In this document: positions 35,927 through 45,157 of the stretch, in pieces
Layout: every line of letters starts with the position of its first letter
Numbering within the stretch: the first letter of the stretch is position 1
Source: G965215045 sp965215045
GTDB lineage: Bacteria > Pseudomonadota > Gammaproteobacteria > JABABF01
Reading direction: 5' to 3'
Assembly: GCA_965215045.1 (NCBI GenBank)
Contig: OZ244031.1
Coordinates: forward strand, 1 to 64,000
Length of the DNA: 64,000 nt
Made by a program: the position numbers and the translations under genes
The notes under the pieces: model-generated
The model's database searches: none
What the model saw: the letters and a program-made list of their open reading frames with translations, nothing else
What the model was told of the DNA's origin: nothing

Positions 35927-36496
35927 CTAGGACTTGGGGAGTGTGACCCCGGTCTGTCCCTGGTACTTGCCCTCGCGCTCCCGGTAGTTGGTCTCGCAGG
36001 GATCATCGGATTCAAAGAACAGCACCTGGGCGACTCCCTCGTTGGCGTAGACCCTGGCCGGCAGATTGGTGGTATTGGAAAATTCCAGGGTCACGTGCCC
36101 TTCCCAGCCGGGTTCCAGGGGGGTGACATTGACGATGATGCCGCAGCGGGCATAGGTGGATTTCCCGACGCAAAGCGTCAGCACGTTGTCGGGAATCCGG
36201 AAATATTCCACGGTGCGCGCCAGCACGAAAGCATTCGGCGGGATGACGCAGTTCGGCCCCGTGACATCGACAAAGCTGCGTTCATCGAAGTTCTTGGGGT
36301 CGACCACGGCGGAATGAATATTGGTGAAAACCTTGAACTCGGGAGCACAGCGCACATCGTACCCGTAACTGGAGACGCCGTAAGAAATCACGTGCTCGCC
36401 GCTGTCCAGGCGCCGCACCTGGTTTTCGACAAACGGTTCGATCATGCCCTGCTCCCGGGCCATGCGCCGGATCCAGTGATCGGGGCGGATGCTCAT
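35927..36496 (-). CDS. dcd: dCTP deaminase
   Basis: A 189-residue trimeric deaminase that turns dCTP into dUTP for thymidylate synthesis. Recognised blocks are the N-terminal MSIRPDHWIRRMA, SYGVSSYGYDVR, the active-site VLARTVEYFRIP with its catalytic glutamate, and GKSTYARCGI. VTPLEPGWEGHVTLEFSN and GKYQGQTGV follow. It starts within the last four bases of apbC (ATGA overlap), so it is the last gene of an oplA-apbC-dcd operon. The dcd-apbC pairing is common in gammaproteobacteria. Confidence 0.96.
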   Translation of the reverse strand: MSIRPDHWIRRMAREQGMIEPFVENQVRRLDSGEHVISYGVSSYGYDVRCAPEFKVFTNIHSAVVDPKNFDERSFVDVTGPNCVIPPNAFVLARTVEYFRIPDNVLTLCVGKSTYARCGIIVNVTPLEPGWEGHVTLEFSNTTNLPARVYANEGVAQVLFFESDDPCETNYREREGKYQGQTGVTLPKS

Positions 36497-37617
36497 GTGG
36501 GGTCGCCGCCCTGCGTGGCAGCGGCATCCGTGAGATCAGTGACGCGCAACACGTTTTCCTGCTCGGGTTCGCACAGGGCCAGGCGCGCAGCCAGGCACCT
36601 GGCGATGGAGCGAAATTCCTGTGCCGCCCGGCCTTCGGGTTCGGCGACCACCGGCGGTGCGCCGCCGTCGGTCTGCCGGCGAATCACCGGGTCCAGCGGC
36701 AGGGAACCCAACAGCGGCAGCTCGCATTCGCGGGCCATCCGTTCGCCGCCGTCCCGGTCAAAGATCGCCTCTTCCTCTCCGCAATGCGGGCAGCGGTAGA
36801 CGCCCATATTTTCAACCACCCCCAGCACGCTAACCCCGAGTTTGTGAAACATTTCCACGCCCTTGCGCGCATCGGCCAGTGCCACCGGTTGCGGGGTGCT
36901 GACAATCACGGCACCCGCCAGCGGTGCCTTTTGCGCCAGTGTCAACTGGATATCACCAGTGCCCGGCGGCAGGTCGACGACCAGGTAATCCAACTCCTTC
37001 CACAGGGTCTGCGTAAGCAACTGCTGCAGGGCACTGCTGACCATCGGGCCGCGCCAGACCAGCGGCATTTTCTCGGTCAGCAGGTAGGCGATCGACATGC
37101 TCTGCAGGCCGTGCGCTTCGAGCGGTGCCAGGTACTTGGGCGGCCGGGTCTTGGGTCGTTGTCCCGCGGGGATGCCCAGCATCATCTGCTGGCTGGGGCC
37201 GTAGATGTCGGCATCCAGCAGGCCGGTGGCGGCACCCTCGGCGGCGAGTGCCAGGGCCAGGTTGACGGCCACGGTGGATTTGCCCACCCCGCCCTTGGCC
37301 GAGGCCACGGCCACCAGGTTCTTGACCTCGGGCAGACTGCGCAGTTTGCCCTGGGGACGTGCGGGGCGGACTTTCCATGCCAGTTCCACTTGCACCTGTT
37401 CTACGCCCTCCAGTTTCTGCAGCCGTTCGGCCAGCAGGGCGCAGAGTTCCGGCTTGCGCGCATCCGTGGGATACCCGGGGTCCAGGCGCACGCGCAAGTG
37501 CCCCCCGGAGAAGTCGTGTTCACACAATGCGTATGGCGGCAGGCCGCAACCGGTGTGCGGGTCCTGCCAGCCGCCCAGGGACTGTTGTAACAATGACTCG
37601 AAGGATGCGCCGGACAT
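36493..37617 (-). CDS. apbC: Iron-sulfur cluster carrier protein ApbC/Mrp
   Basis: A 374-residue P-loop ATPase that carries Fe-S clusters to target proteins. An N-terminal MIP18/DUF59-like domain (about residues 1-85) precedes the ATPase. The deviant Walker A is VASAKGGVGKSTVAVN near residue 110, switch II is VVDLPPGTGDIQL, and the bridging cysteines are in YRCPHCGEEE near residue 275. It starts 17 bases after the oplA stop and overlaps dcd by four bases, consistent with one operon. Confidence 0.95.
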   Translation of the reverse strand: MSGASFESLLQQSLGGWQDPHTGCGLPPYALCEHDFSGGHLRVRLDPGYPTDARKPELCALLAERLQKLEGVEQVQVELAWKVRPARPQGKLRSLPEVKNLVAVASAKGGVGKSTVAVNLALALAAEGAATGLLDADIYGPSQQMMLGIPAGQRPKTRPPKYLAPLEAHGLQSMSIAYLLTEKMPLVWRGPMVSSALQQLLTQTLWKELDYLVVDLPPGTGDIQLTLAQKAPLAGAVIVSTPQPVALADARKGVEMFHKLGVSVLGVVENMGVYRCPHCGEEEAIFDRDGGERMARECELPLLGSLPLDPVIRRQTDGGAPPVVAEPEGRAAQEFRSIARCLAARLALCEPEQENVLRVTDLTDAAATQGGDPT

Positions 37618-37634
37618 GGCCGCCAGAACCGGTT

Positions 37635-40600
37635 CTAATCTTCGGCTATTTTAGCAGTCCCAAAACCGCCGCCGCCCGGCGTCAGTATGCTGATTCGATC
37701 CCCGGCCTGCACTTCGATGCGGGATGCGGCCGGCAACTCCTGCTGCTGACCATCGGCCTGCTGCAGCAGGTTGCAACCCGCCGCACCGGGGGCACCACCC
37801 TGCAGGCCAAAGGGCCGGGTGCGCCGCCGGTTGCCCAGCAGTGAAACCTGCATCGGGGCGAGAAACAGCAGGCTTCGGTGCATGCCCTCCCCGCCCTTCC
37901 AGTGCCCCGCTCCGCCAGACCCCCGGCGCACGGCACAGGCTTCCACCCGCAGGGGCAATGCATCTTCCAGCACTTCCGGGTCGGTGAGCCGGGAATTGGT
38001 CATGTGGGTGTGCACGGCCGATGCACCATCGAAACCGGGGCCGGCGCCGGCACCGCCGCCCAGGGTTTCGTAATACTGGTAGCGCGCATCGCCGCAACTG
38101 AAATTATTCATTGTTCCCTGGGAGGCGGCCGCCAGCCCCAGGGCACCGAACAGGGCATCGACCACGATCTGGCTGGTCTCCACGTTGCCGGCGACCACGG
38201 CGGCGGGAGGACGCGGATTGAGCAGGCTGCCACGGGAAATTTTCAAACGCAGGGGTTCCAGGCAGCCGTCGTTGAGTGGAATCTCTTCCTCGACCAGGGT
38301 ACGGAAGACGTACAGCACGGCCGCCCGGCACACCGCTGCGGGCGCGTTGAAATTATTGGCCCCCTGCCGGGAACTGCCGCTGAAGTCGAGTTCTGCGCGC
38401 TGTGCCCGGCGGTCGATGCGCACCGCCACGGACACCCGGGCACCGTTGTCCATCTCTACGCTGAATTCGCCATCGGACAGTTCGCGCAACACGCGGCGCA
38501 CCGCCTGGGCAGCACCGCTGCGCAGATGTTTCATGTAGGCCTTCAGCACCCGCAGCCCGCATTCTTCGGCCAGTTGCAGCAGCTGCCGCTCCCCCAGGCG
38601 ACAGGCTTCCAGTTGCGCCCGCAAGTCGGCGACATTCTGTTCCGGGTTGCGCGCCGGGTACGCCCCCGCACCCAGGCGCGCATACAACTCCGCTTCGGCA
38701 AAATTGCCTTCACGCACCAGGCGCAGGCCATCAAACAGCACGCCCTCCTCCTCGATGCTGCTGGAATCCGCCGGCATCGAACCCGGGCTCAGTCCCCCGA
38801 CATCTGCGTGATGCCCGCGGGTCGCGGTAAAAAACTGCGGCCCCTGTGCAGCGGGTGGAAACACCGGGCTGATCACCGTCAGGTCCGGCAGATGCGTCCC
38901 GCCCAGGAACGGGTCATTCAAGACCCAGGCATCTCCCGGGCGCAGGTCGTCCTTGTACTTGCGGATCATCGCCCGCACGGAATCGCCCATCGAACCCAGG
39001 TGCACGGGAATATGCGGGGCATTGGCGATCAGCCGCCCCCGGGCATCGAATACCGCGCAGGAAAAATCCGTGCGTTCCCGGATGTTCAGAGAGCGGGCAC
39101 TGTTCTGCAGGGTGAGGCCCATCTGCTCGGCGATGCTCATGAAACGATGATGGAAAATTTCCAGGCGTGCCGGGTCCGCCCGGCGAATGGAAATCGCACG
39201 GGGCGCGGGCATCGCATCCGCCTGGTGCTGCAGGTGCAACACGCCCTGTGCCTGCAACTGCATGTTCCAGCCGGGACGCAACAGCAGGGTCGACAACTCT
39301 TCCACCAGCAATGCGGGGCCTTGGATGCTGCGCTGCTCTTCCAGGATGGAGCGGTTCAGCACCGGCACCGGGTGCCAGCTGCCGTCAATAAAAATCTTCA
39401 GTTCCGTACCGGGTGCAACTTGCGGTTCGTTCTTCTGCACAAGACGTGAACCATCCGTTGCCGCCGCGTCTTTTTCCGCGCACAGTTCCACGAGCAGGGT
39501 GGCGATACGAATTTCGGTTTCCGGACTCAGAAAACTGAAGCGGCGCAGATGAATTTCTTCGAAACGCCGGCGCAATTCCGCGACCCTGTGCTGCAAACTC
39601 TCGCTCGTTTCTGGTAGTGCTTCGTGCGCATCCGCCAGTTCCCAGGGAATTTCGATGCCGGCATCCGTGCCGCGGTATTTCAATTGCAGGCGGACTTCCG
39701 GCACGGTGGGGCCCAGTTCCCGGTGACGGGCGCGCAATTCTTGTTCAATTTCCCGCAGTAGTTTCCTGGCGCGTTCTTCGACCGCTGTCAGTTCCGGCCC
39801 GTCCAGTGCCTGCTCCACGCTGAGTTCGCGGCCGCCCCGCAGCTGCGCCATGCCAATGCCCCAGGCGGAGAGTGCTCCCGCCAGGGGATGGTAGAGAACT
39901 TCCCGGATGCCCAGGGCTTCAGCGATGCGGCATACGTACTGACCGGATGCCGAGCCGAAGCTGCACAGTGCGTACTCGCCCGGTTCCAGGCCGCGCTCCA
40001 CCGTGATGCGCCGCACCGCGCGCACCATTCCGGCCACGGCGACTTCGACGAAATCCTCGGCCAGTTGCTCCGCTCCCAGGGAACGCGCAGCAGCCCATTC
40101 GGCGAAAGCCTGGTGCACCGCCTCCCGGTCCAGGGACTGCCGGCCGTCGCTGCCAAAAATCGCGGGGAAATACTCCGGGCGCAAGACGCCCAGCAGCAGT
40201 TGCGCATCGCTCAGGCACAGGGGGCCGCCCTGCCGGTAACAGAGCGGACCGGGGTCGGCACCGGCACTGTCGGGACCGACCCGCAGTCTCTCCGGTTCTG
40301 CGTGAAGCACCGAGCTGCCACCCGCCGCCACCGTGTGAATGCGCATCATTGGCACGGCAAAATGCACACCGGCGACCCGTGTATCCAGGCTGCGTTCGTA
40401 GCTGCCCTCATAGAGAGAGACATCGGTGGAGGTGCCGCCCATGTCAAAGGCGATGCACCGTTCCCAGCCCTCCTGCCGGCACAGTTCCGCCGCTGCCACG
40501 ACACCGCCGGCGGGACCCGATAACACCGCGTTCCGCCCCGAGAAATCCCGGGCGTCCACCAGCCCGCCACTGGAGTTCATGAACAGCAACTGCCCGGGGG

Positions 40601-41300
40601 CCAGCGGCGCATCAAAACAACGTTCAATGCTTTCGCGCCAGCCCTGCAGCACGGGCGTCAGGTAGGCATCGGCCACCGTGGTGTCCCCGCGGCGCACCAG
40701 GCGGATCAGTGCCGCGTTCCGATGACTGGCAAAGACCTGTTCGAAACCGACTTCGCGGGCGATTTCCGCAAGGCGCTGCTCATGGGCCGGGTAGCGAAAA
40801 CCGTGCATCAGGACGATGGCCAGGGCCTCGATGCCCGCCCCGCGCAAATCCTGCAATTTCTGCCGCGCATCCTCCTCGTCCAGGGCTTCGACCCGTTCCC
40901 CGTCTGCCGCCACCCGCTCGCAGATTTCCACCACCTGACGATACAGGGGCTCCGGGCGCCGGATATCACGGCGAAACAATTCCGGGCGGCGTTGGTCACC
41001 GATCCACAATGCATCGGCAAAGCCCCGCGTGATCGCCAGTCCCACGGCCGCTCCCCGGTGCTGCAGCAAGGCATTGGTGGCCACGGTGGTGCCGATACGC
41101 AGCGCGGCAATCTGCCCTGACGGCAGGGAAGCTTGCGGTGGCAAGCCCAGGAAATCACGGATGCCATGCGTGACCGCATCGGGGTAGGCGCGCGGATTGT
41201 GCGAGAGGAACTTGCGCGCCTCCAGGACGCCGTCCGGGCGCCGGGCGACCACGTCCGTGAAGGTGCCGCCGCGGTCAATCCAGAAAGACCAGCCGCTCAT
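37635..41300 (-). CDS. oplA: ATP-dependent 5-oxoprolinase (fused hydantoinase A/B)
   Basis: A 1,221-residue single-chain enzyme with the HyuA half first (about residues 1-690) and the HyuB half after it. It opens 5-oxoproline to glutamate using ATP, in glutathione and pyroglutamate salvage. HyuA marks are the phosphate-loop FWIDRGGTFTDVVA at the start, RIGTTVATNALLQ, GPAGGVVAA and AFDMGGTSTDVSL. HyuB marks are NDPFLGGTHLPDLT, GHHADVGG and a C-terminal LTPGGGGFG. The ATG at 41300 matches the family start; an ATG nine codons earlier lacks support. Substrate could also be a hydantoin, but the fused architecture favours 5-oxoproline. Confidence 0.9.
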   Translation of the reverse strand: MSGWSFWIDRGGTFTDVVARRPDGVLEARKFLSHNPRAYPDAVTHGIRDFLGLPPQASLPSGQIAALRIGTTVATNALLQHRGAAVGLAITRGFADALWIGDQRRPELFRRDIRRPEPLYRQVVEICERVAADGERVEALDEEDARQKLQDLRGAGIEALAIVLMHGFRYPAHEQRLAEIAREVGFEQVFASHRNAALIRLVRRGDTTVADAYLTPVLQGWRESIERCFDAPLAPGQLLFMNSSGGLVDARDFSGRNAVLSGPAGGVVAAAELCRQEGWERCIAFDMGGTSTDVSLYEGSYERSLDTRVAGVHFAVPMMRIHTVAAGGSSVLHAEPERLRVGPDSAGADPGPLCYRQGGPLCLSDAQLLLGVLRPEYFPAIFGSDGRQSLDREAVHQAFAEWAAARSLGAEQLAEDFVEVAVAGMVRAVRRITVERGLEPGEYALCSFGSASGQYVCRIAEALGIREVLYHPLAGALSAWGIGMAQLRGGRELSVEQALDGPELTAVEERARKLLREIEQELRARHRELGPTVPEVRLQLKYRGTDAGIEIPWELADAHEALPETSESLQHRVAELRRRFEEIHLRRFSFLSPETEIRIATLLVELCAEKDAAATDGSRLVQKNEPQVAPGTELKIFIDGSWHPVPVLNRSILEEQRSIQGPALLVEELSTLLLRPGWNMQLQAQGVLHLQHQADAMPAPRAISIRRADPARLEIFHHRFMSIAEQMGLTLQNSARSLNIRERTDFSCAVFDARGRLIANAPHIPVHLGSMGDSVRAMIRKYKDDLRPGDAWVLNDPFLGGTHLPDLTVISPVFPPAAQGPQFFTATRGHHADVGGLSPGSMPADSSSIEEEGVLFDGLRLVREGNFAEAELYARLGAGAYPARNPEQNVADLRAQLEACRLGERQLLQLAEECGLRVLKAYMKHLRSGAAQAVRRVLRELSDGEFSVEMDNGARVSVAVRIDRRAQRAELDFSGSSRQGANNFNAPAAVCRAAVLYVFRTLVEEEIPLNDGCLEPLRLKISRGSLLNPRPPAAVVAGNVETSQIVVDALFGALGLAAASQGTMNNFSCGDARYQYYETLGGGAGAGPGFDGASAVHTHMTNSRLTDPEVLEDALPLRVEACAVRRGSGGAGHWKGGEGMHRSLLFLAPMQVSLLGNRRRTRPFGLQGGAPGAAGCNLLQQADGQQQELPAASRIEVQAGDRISILTPGGGGFGTAKIAED

Positions 41301-41443
41301 GCCGCTGCCCGCACCAGGAGCTGCCATTCATGCTGTAGCCCGCAGAAAGACTCGCCCCTCATGCCGCCCCCGTGTGCCAAAACAGCCTGGAAGTGGTTGT
41401 AATATACAATTTCTTTTATGGGTTCCCCGCCGTCATCACTTGT

Positions 41444-42469
41444 ATGAAGTCTGATTATCACGGCTTGACGGTCTCCATCTCACAGGTCCAGACCCTGGGC
41501 CTGGAAGAAGCGGTGCTGTTGCATTGCCTGACGGAATGCAGCGCGCGCCATCCCGCCCTTCCCGGCGCACAAGCCGCTCACTGGTACACCATGTTGCAGC
41601 GGGATATTGTACGCGCACTGCCATTCTGGAACGCCGAACAGACTTGGGACATTGCCCTGCGCCTGTGCCGGAAAGGCGTCATCGAGTGCCAGCGCACGGC
41701 ACCGGGGGAAGACTGGCGATTCTGTTTTCCCCGCGGTCTGCCGGCGGCTCCACCGGTGTCCGGGCGCCAACCCATTGCCGCCGACTGGCAGCCCGCTCCC
41801 GAGACCCTGGCCGAACTGCAGAAAAACCATGGCATCGATGCAGAATTTGCCCGGGCGGAAGTCGAGGTTTTCAGAATCTACCAACGAGAACGCGGGGAAG
41901 CCGCCTATTCCTGGAATAACCGCTTTCGCGACTGGGTGCTTCGCAGCTGGCGGGAACGAAGCCGGCAACAGCACGGAGCGATGCACGGCACCTGGCGGCC
42001 CGGGCAATACGCACTGCAGGCATTGGAGACGCTGGGCATTCCCGCGGAATTCATCGAGGAGGCGATCCCGGAATTTATATGTTATTGGATGGAAAAAGAT
42101 GATATTGCAGGTACTTGGGATAGTAAGTTTATAAATCACATTAAGAAACAATGGCGGCGTTACCGGGCGGAGTTGCAATGCGGACGGGAACCCTCTCCGA
42201 TGCCGGCGGATTGGCACCCCTCCCCGGAATTGCATCACATGCTGCAAATGGCCAGGATTCCGCCCGGTTTCGCCGAGGAGCACCGGGAGGAGTTTATTTT
42301 TTACTGGCGGGAACGCGGGGTGGCGATGCCGGCCTGGAATGCCCTGTTTTTCCGGCACCTCAAGAAGCTGTGGGCACAGCGGCACGGCCTGCCAAGCGGG
42401 CGGGGCCCGCAGAGCTGGGCGGACTTTGTCAACGCCCACACCGACACCCGCTGGCGCGATGTCCGCTGA
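41444..42469 (+). CDS. DnaT-like protein with three ssDNA-binding repeats
   Basis: A 341-residue protein. The N-terminal ~100 residues resemble the DnaT-like domain of primosome proteins. Three copies of the C-terminal DnaT DNA-binding module follow at about residues 110-168, 177-238 and 252-312. Each has W-x-P near its start, an F-x-x-YW/Y-x-x-ERG middle and a W-N-x-x-F-x-x-x-x-x-x-x-W end (SWNNRFRDWVLRSW, TWDSKFINHIKKQW, AWNALFFRHLKKLW). E. coli DnaT has one such module. The stop overlaps the next gene's start by 11 bases, and that gene is a lambda P-like helicase loader. A role in primosome assembly or helicase loading is inferred. The ATG at 41444 is preferred over a GTG at 41372. Confidence 0.82.
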   Translation: MKSDYHGLTVSISQVQTLGLEEAVLLHCLTECSARHPALPGAQAAHWYTMLQRDIVRALPFWNAEQTWDIALRLCRKGVIECQRTAPGEDWRFCFPRGLPAAPPVSGRQPIAADWQPAPETLAELQKNHGIDAEFARAEVEVFRIYQRERGEAAYSWNNRFRDWVLRSWRERSRQQHGAMHGTWRPGQYALQALETLGIPAEFIEEAIPEFICYWMEKDDIAGTWDSKFINHIKKQWRRYRAELQCGREPSPMPADWHPSPELHHMLQMARIPPGFAEEHREEFIFYWRERGVAMPAWNALFFRHLKKLWAQRHGLPSGRGPQSWADFVNAHTDTRWRDVR

Positions 42470-43046
42470 AGTGACGCCGCCGGTGCGGCAGTCTGCGGAG
42501 GCGGGTGACGTGCAGGACGCCATCGATCGCATCTTCGCCGAGTACGCCCTGCTTTTTGCCGCACAATTCCGCAATGCCTTCCCCTCCGAGGGACACCTGC
42601 AGGCTGCCAAGCGACTCTGGCACGGGTTTTTCGCGCAATACGATGCCCGTATCCTGCTGCAGGCGGCCCGGGAGGCGGCGCGCCAGACACAGTACCTGCC
42701 GACCGTCCATGAAGTGGAGCTGCAATGTAGTCGGCAGGCGGGGATACCGGAACTGGAGCGCGCCTGGCAGGAAGCCTGCGATGCCGTGCCGCCGCTGGAA
42801 CTCTGCCAATGGTCACACCCGGCGGTCTACCATGCCGCCCGGCTCTCCAGCCGGGCATTGCAGGAGGAACGGCGGGGCACTGCCCTGCCGGTTTTCCGCG
42901 ATCATTATGAGCGGCTGTGCAAGCGCGTATTGCAGGGGACCGTCTTAGGGCTGCCCAGGGTTCTTCCCGAACCGGAACAGGAGGTACTGTCACGGGACCA
43001 GGCCAGCAAACGGCTGGCCGACATTCGCAAAAAACTGGGACTGTAA
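42459..43046 (+). CDS. Replication protein P-like helicase loader
   Basis: A 195-residue protein of the phage lambda replication protein P family. The core is an aromatic-rich region (FAAQFRNAFPSEGHLQAAKRLW), a YLPTVHEVELQC segment, and WSHPAVYHAARLS followed by FRDHYERLCKRVLQG. In phage lambda, P loads the host DnaB helicase at the origin. Here the gene overlaps a DnaT-like gene by 11 bases and lies in a core chromosomal setting beside a tRNA and rpoD, with no phage genes around. It may serve as the chromosomal helicase loader. The ATG at 42459 is fixed by the overlap and family alignment. Confidence 0.78.
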   Translation: MSAEVTPPVRQSAEAGDVQDAIDRIFAEYALLFAAQFRNAFPSEGHLQAAKRLWHGFFAQYDARILLQAAREAARQTQYLPTVHEVELQCSRQAGIPELERAWQEACDAVPPLELCQWSHPAVYHAARLSSRALQEERRGTALPVFRDHYERLCKRVLQGTVLGLPRVLPEPEQEVLSRDQASKRLADIRKKLGL

Positions 43047-43084
43047 CCAGTTGCCATCCGCCCGCACCGGGAGCGGACGCTCAC

Positions 43085-43161
43085 TGGTGGGCCTTGCTGG
43101 ACTCGAACCAGCGACCGATCGATTATGAGTCGAGTGCTCTAACCAACTGAGCTAAAGGCCC
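43085..43161 (-). tRNA. ileX: tRNA-Ile(CAU), lysidine-modified type
   Basis: A 77-base cloverleaf with encoded CCA. The acceptor stem is GGGCCTT/AAGGCCC, the D arm GCTC..GAGC, the anticodon loop CTCATAA, and the T stem GCTGG/CCAGC. The CAT anticodon could mean Met or Ile2. The T arm and the GA-loop-TC anticodon stem resemble E. coli ileX/ileY and not elongator tRNA-Met, so isoleucine for AUA codons is favoured; TilS would modify C34. The outermost anticodon-stem pair is a C-U mismatch. It lies just downstream of rpoD on the same strand. Confidence 0.88.
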
Positions 43162-43191
43162 GCCCCGTGAACCCGGACCAGGGGAAAGCGA

Positions 43192-43207
43192 CGGCAAAAA
43201 CATTTGC
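43192..43207 (-). terminator. Hairpin between rpoD and the tRNA gene
   Basis: GGCAAA and TTTGCC form a perfect six-base stem around a four-base loop, 28 bases after the rpoD stop. No U run follows outside the stem, so it may slow or process the transcript instead of ending it. Confidence 0.3.
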
Positions 43208-43234
43208 CCCGGCACCGCCCGCAAAAGCGTCCGC

Positions 43235-45121
43235 TCAGGCCTCCGCGTCACCAGGGAAATCGTCTTTTTTCGCCCCTTCCCGCAGTGAATCGATGTAGCC
43301 GGCCAGGCGCTGCCGACTGGAGGGATGACGCAGCAGGCGCAGGGCCTTGGCTTCGATCTGGCGAATGCGCTCGCGCGTCACTTCAAACTGCTTGCCGACC
43401 TCTTCCAGCGTGTTGTCGGTATTCATATCGATGCCGAAACGCATGCGCAGAACCTTCTGCTCCCTGGCCGTCAATTCCTCCAGGAGTTGGTGCACGGTCT
43501 GTTGCAGGTTTTCGTTCACGGTGCGTTCGTCAGGGGATTCGACATCCCCATCGCTGATCAGGTCCCCCAGGCGCGTATCGTCTTCTTCGCCCAGCGGCGA
43601 ATCCATGGACAGCGGTTCCTTGGCGGTGCGCATCACCTTGCGCACCTTGTCTTCCGGCATCTCCATGAGATCACTGAGCTCGCGCACGGTCGGTTCGCGT
43701 CCCTCGCGCTGTTCGATCTGACGGGAAATGCGGTTGAGCTTGTTAATGGTTTCAATCATGTGCACCGGGATGCGGATGGTGCGCGCCTGGTCTGCGATCG
43801 AGCGCGTGATCGCCTGGCGAATCCACCACGTGGCATACGTGGAAAACTTGTAACCGCGACGGTATTCAAACTTGTCCACCGCCTTCATCAGGCCGATATT
43901 GCCTTCCTGGATGAGATCCAGGAATTGCAGTCCCCGGCTCAGGTATTTCTTGGCGATGGAAATCACCAAGCGCAGGTTCGCCTCGATCATGTCCTTCTTG
44001 GCACGGTTGGTGCGCGCCTCCCCCAGGACAAACTGCCGGCGGATATTCTTGATCTCGGTGATGCCGATGCCGATATCGTTGACCACGGACTGCAGGCGTT
44101 TCTGTTCGAGGCGGATTGTCTCTCGGGCATTGCGCAACCTGGGAGCCCAGGGTTGTTTGCGGCGGCTGAGCCGGCCCACCCATTGCATGTCCAGCTCGTT
44201 CCCTTCAAAGTACTTGAAAAAATCCTCGCGCTTCATGCGGCACTGCTGCACGCAAATTTCCATGATTTTTTGTTCGTGCCCGCGGATGTGACGGGTCTTC
44301 ACCTTCAGGTCCATGCTCAGTTCATCCAGCACCTGCGGGTTCAGTTTCATGACCTTGAATACCGTGGTGAGTCTTTCCAGTGCCCGCTGTCCCTGCTCGC
44401 TTTCCCGGCCGTATCTTTTGAGCGCGCGCATCGTGCGGCGATGCTGGACCCGCAGTTTTTCCATGGTCTCCAAGCCTTCCTGGATCGGCATCACGCCGAT
44501 CACTTCTTCTTCTTCGATGGGCGACGTTTTCTTGTTTTTCGCAGTGGCATTTTTTGATTTTTCGGCGGCCCTGCTCTCCCGGACGTCGGGGGCCTCTTCG
44601 TAGCTGGGCTCCAGGTACCCGACCAGCAGGGATTTCAGATGCTGCTTCTTCGACTCCACCTGCTGGTAGCGTTGCAACACGGCTTCCACCATGCCCGGGA
44701 ACACGGACAGTGCCGACATCACTTCCATCAGGCCCTCCTCGATGCGCTTGGCGATGGCGATCTCGCCCTTGCGCGTCAACAGGTTGACCCGCCCCATTTC
44801 ACGCATGTACATGCGCACCGGGTCCTGGGCGCGCCCCGCCTCGTCCCCGCTGTCGATCAGCGCCTGCGCGACCTCGTCGATATCCTCCTCTTCATCCTCG
44901 CCCTTCATGTCCCGCAACAGCATCGATTCGCCGTCGGGGATCTCGTTGTAGATCGGGATCTCCATTTCGTTGATCAGGTGGATGACGTCTTCGACCTGGT
45001 CCGGGTCCGTGGCCCCTTCCGGCAGGCAATCATTGATCTCGGAATACGTGAGGTACCCCTGCTCGCGGCCTTTCTCGATCAGGTCCTTGATAGAGTTTGA
45101 ACGCGCTTCTTCGTTATCCAT
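43235..45121 (-). CDS. rpoD: RNA polymerase housekeeping sigma factor RpoD (sigma-70)
   Basis: A 628-residue sigma-70, the usual gammaproteobacterial length. Region 1.1 begins at KDLIEKGREQGYLTYSEIN. Region 1.2 includes DPVRMYMREMG, followed by the large non-conserved region with acidic and basic tracts. Region 2 has LQFLDLIQEGNIGLMKAVDKF and the -10-reading YKFSTYATWWIRQAI. Region 3 is IPVHMIETINKL. Region 4.2 has TLEEVGKQFEVTRERIRQIE. The ATG at 45121 is chosen over an upstream GTG. It lies downstream of dtd and not in the familiar rpsU-dnaG-rpoD operon, and has its own strong promoter. Confidence 0.97.
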   Translation of the reverse strand: MDNEEARSNSIKDLIEKGREQGYLTYSEINDCLPEGATDPDQVEDVIHLINEMEIPIYNEIPDGESMLLRDMKGEDEEEDIDEVAQALIDSGDEAGRAQDPVRMYMREMGRVNLLTRKGEIAIAKRIEEGLMEVMSALSVFPGMVEAVLQRYQQVESKKQHLKSLLVGYLEPSYEEAPDVRESRAAEKSKNATAKNKKTSPIEEEEVIGVMPIQEGLETMEKLRVQHRRTMRALKRYGRESEQGQRALERLTTVFKVMKLNPQVLDELSMDLKVKTRHIRGHEQKIMEICVQQCRMKREDFFKYFEGNELDMQWVGRLSRRKQPWAPRLRNARETIRLEQKRLQSVVNDIGIGITEIKNIRRQFVLGEARTNRAKKDMIEANLRLVISIAKKYLSRGLQFLDLIQEGNIGLMKAVDKFEYRRGYKFSTYATWWIRQAITRSIADQARTIRIPVHMIETINKLNRISRQIEQREGREPTVRELSDLMEMPEDKVRKVMRTAKEPLSMDSPLGEEDDTRLGDLISDGDVESPDERTVNENLQQTVHQLLEELTAREQKVLRMRFGIDMNTDNTLEEVGKQFEVTRERIRQIEAKALRLLRHPSSRQRLAGYIDSLREGAKKDDFPGDAEA

Positions 45122-45157
45122 GTATGAATACCCCACCCCGGTTTAAAAAAAGGTTGG

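Noticed and set aside
42459..43046. Prophage remnant around the lambda P-like gene
   Set aside because: No integrase, repressor or structural gene is nearby, and the flanking genes are core functions with a DnaT-like partner overlapping it.
43085..43161. Elongator tRNA-Met
   Set aside because: The anticodon is CAT, but the T arm and anticodon stem match the isoleucine-2 type better than elongator methionine tRNA.
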